From Heliopora coerulea (lineage: Eukaryota; Cnidaria; Anthozoa; Scleralcyonacea; Helioporidae): a DNA stretch of 64,000 bases. The notes beneath the pieces are model-generated. The model had not been told where the DNA came from, searched no databases, and was given only the letters and a program-made list of their open reading frames with translations. Position numbers and translations under genes: made by a program. This document shows, one piece after another, positions 34,623 to 45,484 of this stretch. The stretch is taken from NCBI GenBank assembly GCA_030142905.1, contig JASJOG010000176.1, forward strand, positions 1 through 64,000. Reading direction: 5' to 3'. Positions within the stretch are counted from its first letter, which is position 1. Each line of letters starts with the position of its first letter.

Positions 34623-37600
34623 TTGCCGATACAAAATTCACCATTCGCAGTTCTCAAGGGTTTTAAAATAGGACACCTGAATATCACGAGTCTGATGAGA
34701 CATTTGGAGGAACTACTTGTCTATATGTTGGACAAACCTCTGGACATACTTACTATTAATGAATCTAGATTAGATAGTTCAATTAACAGATGGTTGAGAT
34801 ACCTGGCTACGAAGTGATAAGAAAAGATCGTAATAGAAACGGAGGAGAAGTTGCAATCTACGTAAAAAGTAACGTTAATTTCATAAGGCGTGACGATTTA
34901 ATACCAACTAATCTCGAGGCAGTCTGTATTGAAATTTTAAAACCAAAAAGTAAACCATTCCTCGTTGCAGCTTGGTATCGTCCACCAGATACTAAAATTG
35001 AACTATTTCACGATTTTGAATTGTTTTTACAACAAGCCGACAACGAGAGAAAAGAGCTTATAATAACCGAAGACTTAAATTGCAATTTCTTACAATCAGA
35101 AAATAACATATCACTAAATAAAATACAGGATCTCATGGATATTTACCAGCTCCAGCAAAACATCAAAAGTCCTACTAGGGTAACATTAACTTCTGCAACC
35201 TTTATAGATGTAATTTTCTCACAAACTAACAACAACAAAATTATAGACGCTGGGGTTATTGATCTTCGGATCAGTGATCACAATTTGGTCTACGTATGTA
35301 GGAAAGTTAGTATTCCTAAAGAGAAGTTTAAATTTGTCGATTCTAGACAATTTAAACATTTCAATAGGACTAGGTTTCAGGAAGATCTAAGGCATGCCTT
35401 CATATCAATTAACGCAATTTCAGACCCTAATCTTGCTTGGGAAATTTGGAAAAGAGAATTTTTGAAAGTCTCTGACAAACATGCTCCAATTAGACACCGC
35501 AAAGTCAGAAGCGAATATAAGCCTTGGCTTACCCAAGATATTAAGAAGCTAAGTTACCATAGAGATTACCTGAAACAAAAGGCAGTTAAACTAGGATCTT
35601 CTGTCTACAACGAAGCTTATAAAAAATGCAGAAATTCTGTAAATCGTTTAAAAAAAACAACCAAGTCCAATTATTACAACTCAAAATTACTTAATGCGAA
35701 GAACAGCAAGGAAAGCTGGAAAATTTTTAATGAAATATCAAATCGACAATCTAAAACCACTACGATTAATAATCTACAAGTAGACGGAAACTATATAACC
35801 GGCGACAAAAACATCGCTGAAACTTTAAATCAATACTTGTCCAATATTGGTCCTAATCTAGCGAACAACATACCAAGTAATGGTTTCGATCCCTTGATCT
35901 ATATGACCCCGACACAAAGCTTGTTTCACTTTACAACAATAACCCAAGAGGATTTGAAATGTACATTGAACCAAATGAAAATTAACAAGTCAGCTGGACC
36001 TGACAAGATTTCAGCAAAATTACTAAAGGAAGCAGGTGACTCAATAATTGGGTCTTTGGTTTATATTTTCAATTTATCGTTGGAAACAGGGATTTTTCCT
36101 GAAGATTTGAAAGTAGCTTGCGTCTCACCAATTCACAAAGCCGGATCTAGATCTGATTGCGGAAATTATCGACCCATATCTGTTATTTCCGTAGTTGCAA
36201 AAACTTATTGAAAAAATCGTTTATAATCAATTATCCTCTTTCCTAGAAACTAACAAAATCATTATATCTCAGCAATCAGGCTTTCGGAAAAAACACTCGA
36301 CAGAGACCGCACTTTTTCATTGCACAAACCAGTGGCTAGTCAATATGGACAATGGTCTCGTCAACGGTGTCCTATTTCTTGATTTAAAAAAGGCGTTCGA
36401 CACCGTTGACCATAACATACTTGTATCCAAACTCAAAATGTACGGTGTGCACGGAACTGCCCTCCGGTGGTTTCAGTCATACATTCACAACCGTACGCAA
36501 ATTTGTAAAGTGAATCAAGCGATGACGGGAACGAAGACTGTAAGCTGCGGTGTACCGCAAGGGTCTAACTTTGGACCGCTACTGTTTTTACAATATATCA
36601 ATGATTTGCCACACTGTCTTAAAAAAACAAATGCAGCCTTATTCGCCGATGTCACTAAATCATCGTGCAAGGGAAGCAATTCTTTACAAATCGAAGAAAA
36701 ACTTAACTCAGATCTTGAAAATGTCCATAAATGGTTGTTGTCAAATGATAACTTCACAATTAACCTACACTACTCAAGTCAACTGAAAAATGTTGACTCG
36801 AGCAGAATTTGAACTCGCACCTTCGGGATACCGGTCCGCCGCTCTACCTGTTGAGCTATCGAGTCCACAGGGATTGGAGGCGAGTTTTTATCCAATTTAA
36901 GTGCACGAAATATTCTCGTGACAACTTAACGCTATCCATGAGGATGGATGTGTAGTGTTTCAATTCTATTTCAGAATCATCCTCACGGTATTATGAAATG
37001 ATAACTTCACAATTAACCTACACTACTGAGGTCAACTGAAAAATGTTGACTCGAGCGGAATTTGAACTCGCACCTTTGGGGTACCGATCCGCCGCTCTAC
37101 CTGTTGAGCCATCGAGTCCACAGGGATTGTAGGCGAGTTTTTATCCAATTTAAGTGCACGAAATATTCTCGTGACAATTTAACGCTATCCATGAGGATGG
37201 ATGTGTAGTGTTTCAATTCTATTTCAGAATCATCCTCACGGTATTATAAAATGATAACTTCACAATTAACCTACACTACTCAAGTCAACTGAAAAATGTT
37301 GACTCGAGCAGAATTTGAACTCGCACCTTCGGGATACCGGTCCGCCGCTCTACCTGTTAAGCTATCGAGTCCACAGGGATTGTAGGCGAGTTTTTATCCA
37401 ATTTAAGTGCACGAAATATTCTCGTGACAACTTAACACTATCCATGAAGATGGATGTGTAGTGTTTCAATTCTATTTCAGAATCATCCTCACGGTATTAT
37501 GAAATGATAACTTCACAATTAACCTACACTACTGAGGTCAACTGAAAAATGTTGACTCGAGCGGAATTTGAACTCGCACCTTTGGGGTACCGATCCGCCG

Positions 37601-39343
37601 CTCTACCTGTTGAGCTATCGAGTCCACAGGGATTGTAGGCGAGTTTTTATCCAATTTAAGTGCACGAAATATTCTCGTGACAACTTAACGCTATCCATGA
37701 GGATGGATGTGTAGTGTTTCAATTCTGTTTCAGAATCATCCTCACGGTATTATGAAATGATAACTTCACAATTAAACTACACTACTCAAGTCAACTGAAA
37801 AATGTTGACTCGAGCGGGATTTGAACTCGCACCTTTGGGGTACCGATCCGCCGCTCTACCTGTTAAGCTATCGAGTCCACAGGGATTGTAGGCGAGTTTT
37901 TATCCAATTTAAGTGCACGAAATATTCTCGTGACAACTTAACACTATCCATGAAGATGGATGTGTAGTGTTTCAATTCTATTTCAGAATCATCCTCAGGG
38001 TATTATTAATTATAACTTCATAATTAACCTACAGGTTAATTGTAGGTTAATTGTGAAGTTATCATTTCATAATACCGTGAGGATGATTCTGAAATAGAAT
38101 TGAAACACTACACATCCATCTTCATGGATAGCGTTAAGTTGTCACGAGAATATTTCGTGCACTTAAATTGGATAAAAACTTGCCTCCAATCCCTGTGGAC
38201 TCGATAGTTCAACAGGTAGAGCGGCGGACCGGTATCCTGAAGGTGCGAGTTCAAATTCCGCTCGAGTCAACATTTTTCAGTTGACTTCAGTAGTGTAGGT
38301 TAATTGTGAAGTTATCATTTCATAATACCGTGAGAATGATTCTGAAATAGAATTAAAACACTACACATCCATCTTCATGGACGGCGTTAAGTTGTCACGA
38401 GAATATTTCGTGCACTTAAATTGGATAAAAACTCGCCTCCAATCCCTGTGCACTCGATAGCTCAAAAAGTAGAGCGGCGGACCGGTATCCCGAAGGTGCG
38501 AGTTCAAATCCCGCTCGAGTCAACATTTTTCAGTTGATTTGAGTAGTGTAGGTTAATTGTGAAGTTATCATTTCATAATACCGTGAAGATGATTCCGAAA
38601 TAGGTTGTTGTCAAACAAATTAACTTTGAATAATCAAAAGACTGAGTTCATGATTATCGGATCACGACAAAGATTACAAGCATTCTCAGATAATGATCCT
38701 GTCTTAACAATTGGGGATAAGACTATTATACGAGTATCAAATAAAAACGTGCTAGTTGTAATCATCGATGAACAGCTGAAATGGGACAAACACAATGACG
38801 GGCAATACAAAACTATATCTAGAAATCTTAGCTTGTTAAAAAAAAGCTAAACAGTTTGTACCTCAAGATACTTTAATCACCATGTATAATGCACTGGTGT
38901 TGCCCCGTTTCATTTATTGTTCTACTGTATGGCATGATGGTAACAATTCTAATATAGATAAACTATTCAAACTGCAGAAGCGCGCAGCCAGGATTATTAC
39001 TGGATCTACATATGAAATTCGGTCAGTCGAAATCTTCGATAACTTAAAATGGTCCCCCGTCATCAAAACTTTGAATCAACGTGAATCGATAATTATGTAC
39101 AAAATACTTAAGGGTTTAGCACCAAACTATTTGTCACAATTGTTCAACACATGTGATAACCACTATTATAACTTACGGAGTAATAACACCAAACTTATAC
39201 TAAATAAGCCAAAAACTGATTTCCTAAAAAGAAGTTTTTCCTATAGAGGAGCTGTGTGTTGGAACAAGTTAGATGAACATATAGTAAACAATATTAATAC
39301 AAAGACCTTAAAAACATTCAAAAATTTGTTATCCAACCAGTGA
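34623..39343 (+). pseudogene. LINE ORF2 (endonuclease + reverse transcriptase), broken
   Basis: Segments 34623-34800, 34790-36205, 36195-36745 and 38616-39343 together make one ORF2. The N-terminus is an APE-type endonuclease (FKIGHLNITSL, LTINESRLD, VAAWYRPP, ISDHNLVYV); the usual GDLN is EDLN. The reverse transcriptase follows: NKSAGPDKIS, NYRPISV, QSGFRKKHST, FLDLKKAFDTVDH, CGVPQGSNFGPLLF. The catalytic FADD has become FADV (GTC at 36651-36653), which removes an essential aspartate. Frameshifts lie near 34795 and 36200. The thumb is split by the tRNA-like array (36746-38602), and another shift lies near 38850. The C-terminal end (LVLPRFIYCSTVWH to KTFKNLLSN) is open. Confidence 0.88.
36746..38602. 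repeat. foldback array of seven 253-bp tRNA-like units, family 1
   Basis: Inserted in LINE ORF2 with a perfect 13-bp target duplication, GGTTGTTGTCAAA (36733-36745 and 38603-38615). Five head-to-tail units have 71-nt tRNA-like parts on the minus strand (36795-36865, 37048-37118, 37301-37371, 37554-37624, 37807-37877; exact 253-bp period). Two inverted units follow on the plus strand (38198-38268, 38451-38521; again 253 bp). The inversion point is near 38030. The tRNA-like part has a perfect 7-bp acceptor stem (GACTCGA/TCGAGTC), D-arm GCTC/GAGC and a B-box GAGTTCAAATCCCGC, but a poor anticodon arm. Between tRNA parts lies a hammerhead-like block and a hairpin (ATCCAT/ATGGAT). No protein is encoded. 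Confidence 0.88.
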
Positions 39344-39508
39344 ATAGTTCACTTATTTTATTTTGTAAATAGCTATATATAGTTTGAAATATAGGTATGT
39401 AATATATTAACTTAATGTTTGTAAGTAGAAATTTACACGGCCCTTTGAAAAGCAGACTATCTGAAAGGCTACCGTGTTTAAATAACATTAAATAATAATA
39501 ATAAAACA

Positions 39509-41117
39509 TGACATCGCATTGGCAAAAGAAGTAGCTGCCAGTGCTGCTGAAAAGCCGGTAAATTGGGATAACCTTGCTGCAAGATTAAGTTTTGCGTTTT
39601 CTACGGATGAAAGCATTGTTGAACTGAAAGGACGAGGATGCAGAGAAAGAATGAACCGTTTATTAGAAAAATACAAGCAAGAGGATGCCAAAGCTCTTAA
39701 AAGGCGTGAATGATTATATTTATAGATGTCCACTTTGGTATCTTAAAATTTTGGTTTTTCCTTCTTGTTTTCCCTGAGGAACGTAAATTTTGTCAGATTC
39801 AGGATTATGTTGAACATTTAGGGTGAGAATAACTATTTGGGAAGATACATAATGGCAAGATCTCCTAAATATGACTGTGGCAACATGTGGGGAGGTTAAC
39901 TGTGAATTTTATATAACTGGGACTTCAACTTGTCATTAAATTTAGGGAAAATGACCTGATTTTAGGGGGAAAACAATTTTTTTATTCATGAGGGAACATG
40001 TTGTTAATCAATAATGTGTTTGTGGTAGCTTGGTAATTATGTTTTTAATAAGCACGCTCTCAAGCTGTTCTCTCAGAAAAACTTTCTGACTCCCTGACGG
40101 GAATCGAGCCCGTAACCTTCTGATCGCCGGTGTAACGCTTTTACGTTAAGAGCGTTACACCAACAATCAGAAGGTTACGCGTGCGTATTAGGAGAGCGTG
40201 CGTATTAGGAACATGTTGTGTTGTTCGGTGAAAATGAAACTTGCAAGAAGGTTGATTTCCCTAAGAATTTGTTAGTGCTGCCATAACCCTTGAGTGAAAT
40301 TCATATAAATTTTAATATCTTCAGGTCAGGCACTGAAGAAGACTTTACAGAGTTAAATCAACTGTGTGAAGATATCTTCACATACCGAAGAGGTATGAGT
40401 GAATTGAAACTACACGAAAAAGAAGAAAAAAGAAAAAAAGAAGAATAAGACAAAAGAAGAGGCGAAGAAATGCGAAGATCTGCTTTACAAGGATTAAAGA
40501 GTTAGTTGATCTTTGTGCCAATTTTAACATGTGGGAAAATAATGTTTTTAATGTTCATAGTAAGGCCAAGTATTGCATGGAGATGTGATGAACTTAACCA
40601 TTAGATGTCATCTAAACAGTAGATAAAACATTGGTTGTTTACTTTAATTCCCTTATTTGACCATTAGTTATTGTCATTGTTTCCAGAGAGACATTCCAGC
40701 TGCGAATCAGAATCTTTAGTATATTCTTCTGAAGAAGATAGTGATGATAATGTGTTTGACACAACATCTGCTTAACCACATGATGAGGCCAAAGGTAATA
40801 ATTGCATTTTCTTAACTTACAGTCAGCAAACTTAAATCAAACATCTCTCCACATTTTCCTGATATATTGTAGACCAAAAGCAGAAATTGACAAGAAAAAG
40901 AGCAAGTAAGCTTTCTGTGACAGAGAATCTAGCAACTAAATACAAGGAAAAGGCAGAACTACAAGAAAATGAGCTCCAAGTTAGGAAACAAGAATTAGAA
41001 TTCCAAAGAGAAAAATTTCAAGCAGAAACAGAGGAGAGAAGAACAAGATTTCAATTAGAGATAGAAGAAAGAAGAATGATGCTGGAACTCTTAAGAGAAA
41101 AGTTGAGTACCAATTAA
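39509..41117 (+). pseudogene. Harbinger Myb/SANT-like DNA-binding protein, broken
   Basis: Exonic pieces on the plus strand: 39509 to ~39703 (Myb-like domain, DIALAKEVAAS, WDNLAARLSFAFST, ELKGRGCRERMNRLLEKY), 40325-40500 (SGTEEDFTELNQLCEDI, then a charged stretch), 40687-40794 (acidic serine-rich) and 40873-41117 (long coiled coil ending REKLSTN). The accessory protein of PIF/Harbinger elements binds DNA and carries the transposase. The 5' part is cut off by the LINE. Two in-frame stops (TAA near 40448 and near 40775) break it further. The first intron may use a GC donor (AAAG|GCGTGA). It converges with the transposase gene, 127 bp apart. Confidence 0.75.
40010..40205. repeat. tRNA-like family 2 relic folded on itself
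   Basis: A copy of the 7013-7771 family (starting AATGTGTTTGTGGTAGCTTGG) whose tRNA-like half (40089-40139) is followed by its own inverted copy. CGTAACCTTCTGATCGCCGG is mirrored by CAATCAGAAGGTTACG, giving a 30-bp-class hairpin around TTTTACGTTAAG. It lies in an intron of the Harbinger Myb-like gene. Confidence 0.65.
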
Positions 41118-41244
41118 GCCTGTGGAAGATGATGTACTCATTTTAAGATTTGTTGTTGTTGTTTTTACATGTTTTTGACAGAATAATGACTTATACATGT
41201 GTATAGGATAAAACTATGAAAAACATTATTTAATATTTCATACT

Positions 41245-42874
41245 TTATTTAGTTAATAGGAGATTATGCGATGTATGTAAACTTAACAGAAATCTTGAAA
41301 GATGTTTGAATTTAATGATTAGACATATATGTTTCCAAAGTGGGAGGTTGAAGGTTGAAATATGTGCCTGTAACAGACCCGTACAAGAATGTGTGACAGT
41401 TAATAAGGATTGCCACTGCAGTGTAATACTTTCCAACAGGCTGTAGAAGAACCTTTTGATTTTTTTAAAATCCAAAAATGCAAAGTTTTGAGATATCTTT
41501 CCAAAACCCCATTCAACACAAATTCGAACTTTACCCATCCGGGTATTGAAACACCTCTGTTCAACTGTCAGATTTGCTCCACGAAACGGTCCCATGATGT
41601 TCTGAGAAATGCCATAAGCTCCTTCACCATAAAGTACATATGGATCTCCATTTGGTCTCTGAAATTGCTGTATTTTTTCACTCAGACCACTTGCTTGAAG
41701 CATGAAAGCATCGTGCCTCCTTCCTTCCAGAGGACCGAACAAATGCACAATTAAACCATTTGGAGCTTGTACTGACTATAAAAAAATGACAATTTAAGAA
41801 AAATTATCCATTTTTGTCCAGTGAAATCAGACCAGTGGATTGTTTTGCATTCTGGTACCTGAAATTTTAGGCCATGTATTCTTTTGTGACCGCTATACAT
41901 AATTCGCTGATTGCGAATTGGGCGAGCAATTGGTCGACAGGTCCCATCGAGAAGCCCCCAACATTGAACTAATGGTGCTCCTTTGGTACGAATGGCATTG
42001 CTAAACTTCTCTAGGTCAAGCCAGGCTAAGTTAACTGACTGCAGCAAATGACCATGGCGCTCACAAATGTCATAGAGTATCTAAGATATAAATAAAGTAA
42101 TCATTTCCACATTTTCAGTACATGACCCTCACATATTTCTTTTGTCTACCTTGTTAATGATTAAACTCAGTTCAGATGTCTGTCGCCCAAACACTCTTTC
42201 AAGGTCACATAATCTGTTGGGATAGGTAAATCTTTGTGGGAGAATCATTAGTGCTTCAATAACAGACACTTTGGTTCCTTGTCTGCATATGTAGTGATCT
42301 GGAAGTTGAAGAGCCTCACCAAGTCGTTCAATGTCTCGTTTTTGAAATCTATTCATCAATCAACATTAAACCAATTTCAGTTTGTAATTCTTATTTTCAT
42401 ATTGCAGATGATTTTTAGGGTCAGATCAAACGAGGCCAACAACTTTGCTGGATGCAACATGTTGGATGCGTTTGAACGCCATGTTGGAATAGGTTTTATC
42501 TGCTTTGACTTTGTTTAAAATTCTCATCCAACATTGTGCAACATTGTTAGACCAACAATGTTGGTCGATGTTGGCCCGGTTTAAACGGGCCCTTATACCT
42601 AAACATTTCTTCGCAGCATGTGTCAGAGACGTCTGGTAGACGTTTTTTTCTTGAAAAATAATGAGTCATATAGAGCCATTTCCAAATCACTGTCACTTGA
42701 ATCGCTGTCTTGCAACATCATCACCTGCAAGATATCTTTAACATTTCTCCTGGAAAAGATTGAAAAGTCTTTAAAGATGTGATCATTGCTCTAAAATTAC
42801 TCATAAACCACCAAGAAACGTCAAAAAAGGTATTGTACATGACATATTTGAGCTTACCTTGCTTCGGCAGCCAT
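41245..42874 (-). pseudogene. HARBI1-type Harbinger transposase
   Basis: Five exons on the minus strand with clean GT-AG junctions: 42874-42858 (MAAEA), 42749-42599, 42348-42150, 42080-41859, 41775-41245. The N-terminal helix-turn-helix region reads FQKRDIERLGEALQLPDHY and FTYPNRLCDLERVFGR. The DDE_Tnp_4 nuclease core has first Asp in WGLLDGTCRPIARP, a second block HLFGPLEGRRHDAFML then LYGEGAYG, and Glu in VEWGFGKI. Normally the middle block reads LYGDxAYG; here the aspartate position holds glutamate. Exon 2 has one extra A in an A-run (near 42645), shifting the frame before RLPDVSDTCCEEMFR. Splice phases fit only if that base is extra. Otherwise the gene is open, so it died recently. Confidence 0.85.
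42418..42592. mobile_element. Harbinger-type MITE in the transposase intron
   Basis: 175 bp with ends GGGTCAGATCAAACGAGGCC and the related complement GGGCCCGTTTAAACCGGGCC, flanked by TTA on both sides (42415-42417, 42593-42595). A 3-bp TTA duplication is the PIF/Harbinger signature. Internally it is rich in CAACATGTTGG-like palindromes. It lies within intron 2 of the transposase, one base group away from the donor. Confidence 0.7.
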
Positions 42875-45484
42875 TTTATACGTGATCTTTTTGAAATTGG
42901 CGTCAACTAAAACTAAAAATTTTGTATAACCACAAACCGCGAACGCCGAACTCGTGACTCCGGGTTGTCGCTTGCGGGCAAAAAAATCTGAACGTTTAAC
43001 ATAAACTGAACGGCTAGTCACAAACGTCAAACGTAAAACTGCGGTTTGCAGTTTCTCCATTGACGTGAATCTAAAGGTCTGCAATAAACGCAAACGCAAT
43101 ATGTATGGTTCTCAGCACAAATCAAGATTTGTATTTTAGTAAAGCTGAAAATCGTCAACTTAAATGTCTTTGTGCAATGTCGCTGGCTTAACCGATTCTT
43201 TACCGATTTTTTTGATTAATTTGTGATGCTACTTCGGGATTCTTGGACACATGATTCAACAGGAGAAAGCTCTAGTTTCTTGGCTAGACTAACAGACCGA
43301 AACTGATGTTGTTCAATGTGTTTTGTTTTTTCATATTCTTATGTATCTTTTAATCTGTAGACCCAAATAACAGGGCATAAACTGATGCGTTACACTTTGT
43401 TATAAAAAGGCATTTCTTTTTAATAAAGGCACTTTTCATGCTCGAAAAGGGCACTTTTTGCGGTTTCAAAAAGGTTGGAGGGGCACAATGGTTTTGACTA
43501 CCGTTGGCTTGGGATTGTTTAAATTTTTGCGATGCTTTGGACTACATTTTAAAATTGGCAGTTTATACATGCAATCTATTAACATTTAGGGTTTTTTTGG
43601 TGGCGAATTCCGTTTTCTGAAGATTAAATTATTTTTCTTACGATAAAAAGTGAGGGGGCTAAAGCCCCCCAGCCCCTCCCCCCTCCGCGGCCCCTGCGAC
43701 GACGATTGAGACAACAGTAGCGTTACTGAAGCCAACCTCCTCTACAATTTCAGACGCAAACGTCAGGACTGAATTGGTTCCACCGAACTGTTGAAATATT
43801 AAGAAAACTGACAGTATAAGAGGTCGATAAACAGTCTGATTTTTTTATTTCCAAGAGCGAGATAGATTCGACAGCACCTAAAACAAGAAACAAGAACTGT
43901 TACCAATATTGAAGGATAAAAAAGTTTAACACTTTCCTGCCTGGATGCAACCCCTTGGCCTTTACCGAGTAAAATCGTATGCTTTAACCAGAGTAAAATA
44001 ATAAAACACTGTTCAGGCCTGGAAAGGATCTCCTACTTATTGACCGAGCGTAAGGCCTGAACCGATGTTTTTAGGTAAAAACATCAAAGTGCAGAAACAG
44101 AGGTCCAATATTTCACTTGTACAGACCGAAAAAGCGAGGTGAACAAGAAGTTCATTATATAGCTATACTGAAATATAATTGAGAAGTGCTAAGGTAGAGA
44201 ACGTTAAATAAACACTTGCAATTCTGTCGTCGTTTGATGGAGAATTTCTTCACCGACTTCACTCTAAATGGTTATTTTTCTCTTCTAGAATGTTCGTAAT
44301 GCATTTTCACTTCACATATTGTCAAAGATTTTAATTTTTATTCCCCACAAGCGAGGCTTTTTTAAATTTCCCAACCTGAACGAGAAATATGAGAAATATC
44401 CTACCTCTTATGAACCAATCAAATTGCAGTTCTTCCGATTTCGGATCGTTCACTGCCACAGCCATGTAATAATAACTGTTATTCATCATTATGACACCAA
44501 AGTTGGTACAAATGTTAGCATCGTCCGATTACATATGGCGTCATAATGACGTCACACAAAAATGTATTTACTGGGAAGTATATCAGTATTTCTAAACCTG
44601 ATAACTCTGAACTCCACCATTACTAAAGGTCTGATTGTCACTCAAGAAGTGAAGCCAAAAATAGCGGACATGGAGGTTCTATCAAACATCAGTTTCAGTC
44701 CCCTACGCAGTCATTTGACGTCAGTTTGACTTTGACGACCTGAGAAAGACGTCAATAAATTCCCCCATATCCGCCATTATTGGCGTCACTTTTTGGCTCA
44801 AACGTCGACACAAGTCATCTTTGCAGTGGGCCATCATTTTGAACTTTCCGACATTTTGGACCAACCCCTTGCAAATGGGTCTGGGTACTGGGTTGTTGCC
44901 AAACTGTACCATTAAACCAATATCTCTGTTGACTAACGTTCTGTTGACCTTACCTAATGTGCTTTTAATATCTCGACATTCCTGTTCAATTTCCTCTTGG
45001 GATCCCCCTCTGAGCCATTTCATAACTCTGATCGCTTCAGACATTTTAGCATCCTTGATTAACCATCGTGGGCTCTCTGGCATGTTGGTCATTACAACTA
45101 CCATTATGGTGGATGGCACTGCTCCAGCTATGGCCAACCAACGCCAGTTTTTGAACAGAAGTCCAAGGCAATATGCAATGAGAATGCCCAAAACAATAGC
45201 CAGTTGATTGATAATACCAAGCCTTCCTCTATACTTGGCTGGTGAAATTTCAGCAATGTACACCTTGGAAACGAAAGTAAGCTAGTAAAAGGAGGGCACG
45301 TTCTCTTTATTTATTTTCTCAATATAGAAACACTTCTAAATATATTTATAAAATTCATTCAGAATTCATGAGGAAAATACAAAGGAAAATGATAACCGTT
45401 TCGTACCTTTATATGTGATAACGACACATGTGACTTTATATTTCAAGAAGCTAATTATTTCGGTTTTGAAAACATAAACTTCCA

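Larger units (their letters stand above)
32870..39508 (+). mobile_element. CR1/L2-like LINE, near full length
   Basis: About 4.8 kb once the internal 1.86 kb array is removed. Order: short 5' UTR, ORF1 (esterase type), ORF2 (endonuclease and reverse transcriptase), short 3' UTR ending in an (AAT)n tail at 39491-39504. It interrupts the Myb-like gene of the Harbinger element, whose coding sequence resumes directly after the tail (DIALAKEV). The 5' end is approximate because I could not find a convincing target duplication. ORF2 carries frameshifts and a lost catalytic residue, so the copy is dead. Confidence 0.85.
32086..43696. mobile_element. 11.6 kb nested transposon in exon 4 of D
   Basis: Starts CAGGGGCCGCGGAG and ends CTCCGCGGCCCCTG, a perfect 14-bp terminal inverted repeat, flanked by CGACG on both sides (32081-32085 and 43697-43701). 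Intact gene B has a single CGACG at that place. Inside are a Myb-like gene (plus strand) and a HARBI1-type transposase (minus strand) in tail-to-tail order, as in PIF/Harbinger elements. The upstream regions of these two genes share inverted blocks: AACTGCNAACCGCAG and CGGCGTTCGNGGTTTGNGGT. A 5-bp duplication and CAGGGG ends are not typical of PIF/Harbinger (3 bp), so the outer ends could belong to a hAT-like carrier with the Harbinger nested in it. Confidence 0.8.
31978..45263 (-). pseudogene. sugar transporter D, remnant of the B copy
   Basis: Only exon 3 (45263-44954, open, 4 differences from B in 310 nt) and two pieces of exon 4 remain. The 5' piece of exon 4 is 43877-43697; the rest continues at 32085-31978 after the 11.6 kb insertion and is cut off at the duplication junction, so TM9-TM12 are missing. 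The exon 4 piece has an extra A in the run after GAAAT (frameshift) and a 3-nt deletion. Exons 1 and 2 are gone, replaced by a Penelope-like element. No transporter can be made. The very low divergence of exon 3 shows decay is recent relative to the duplication. Confidence 0.9.

Noticed and set aside
36795..38521. CRISPR-like regular repeats
   Set aside because: The 253-bp period covers the whole unit without unique spacers, and the genome is eukaryotic.
42854..43099. 81-codon minus-strand frame upstream of the transposase
   Set aside because: Only its last five codons (MAAEA) are the real exon 1, as shown by the donor at 42858; the rest is leader sequence.
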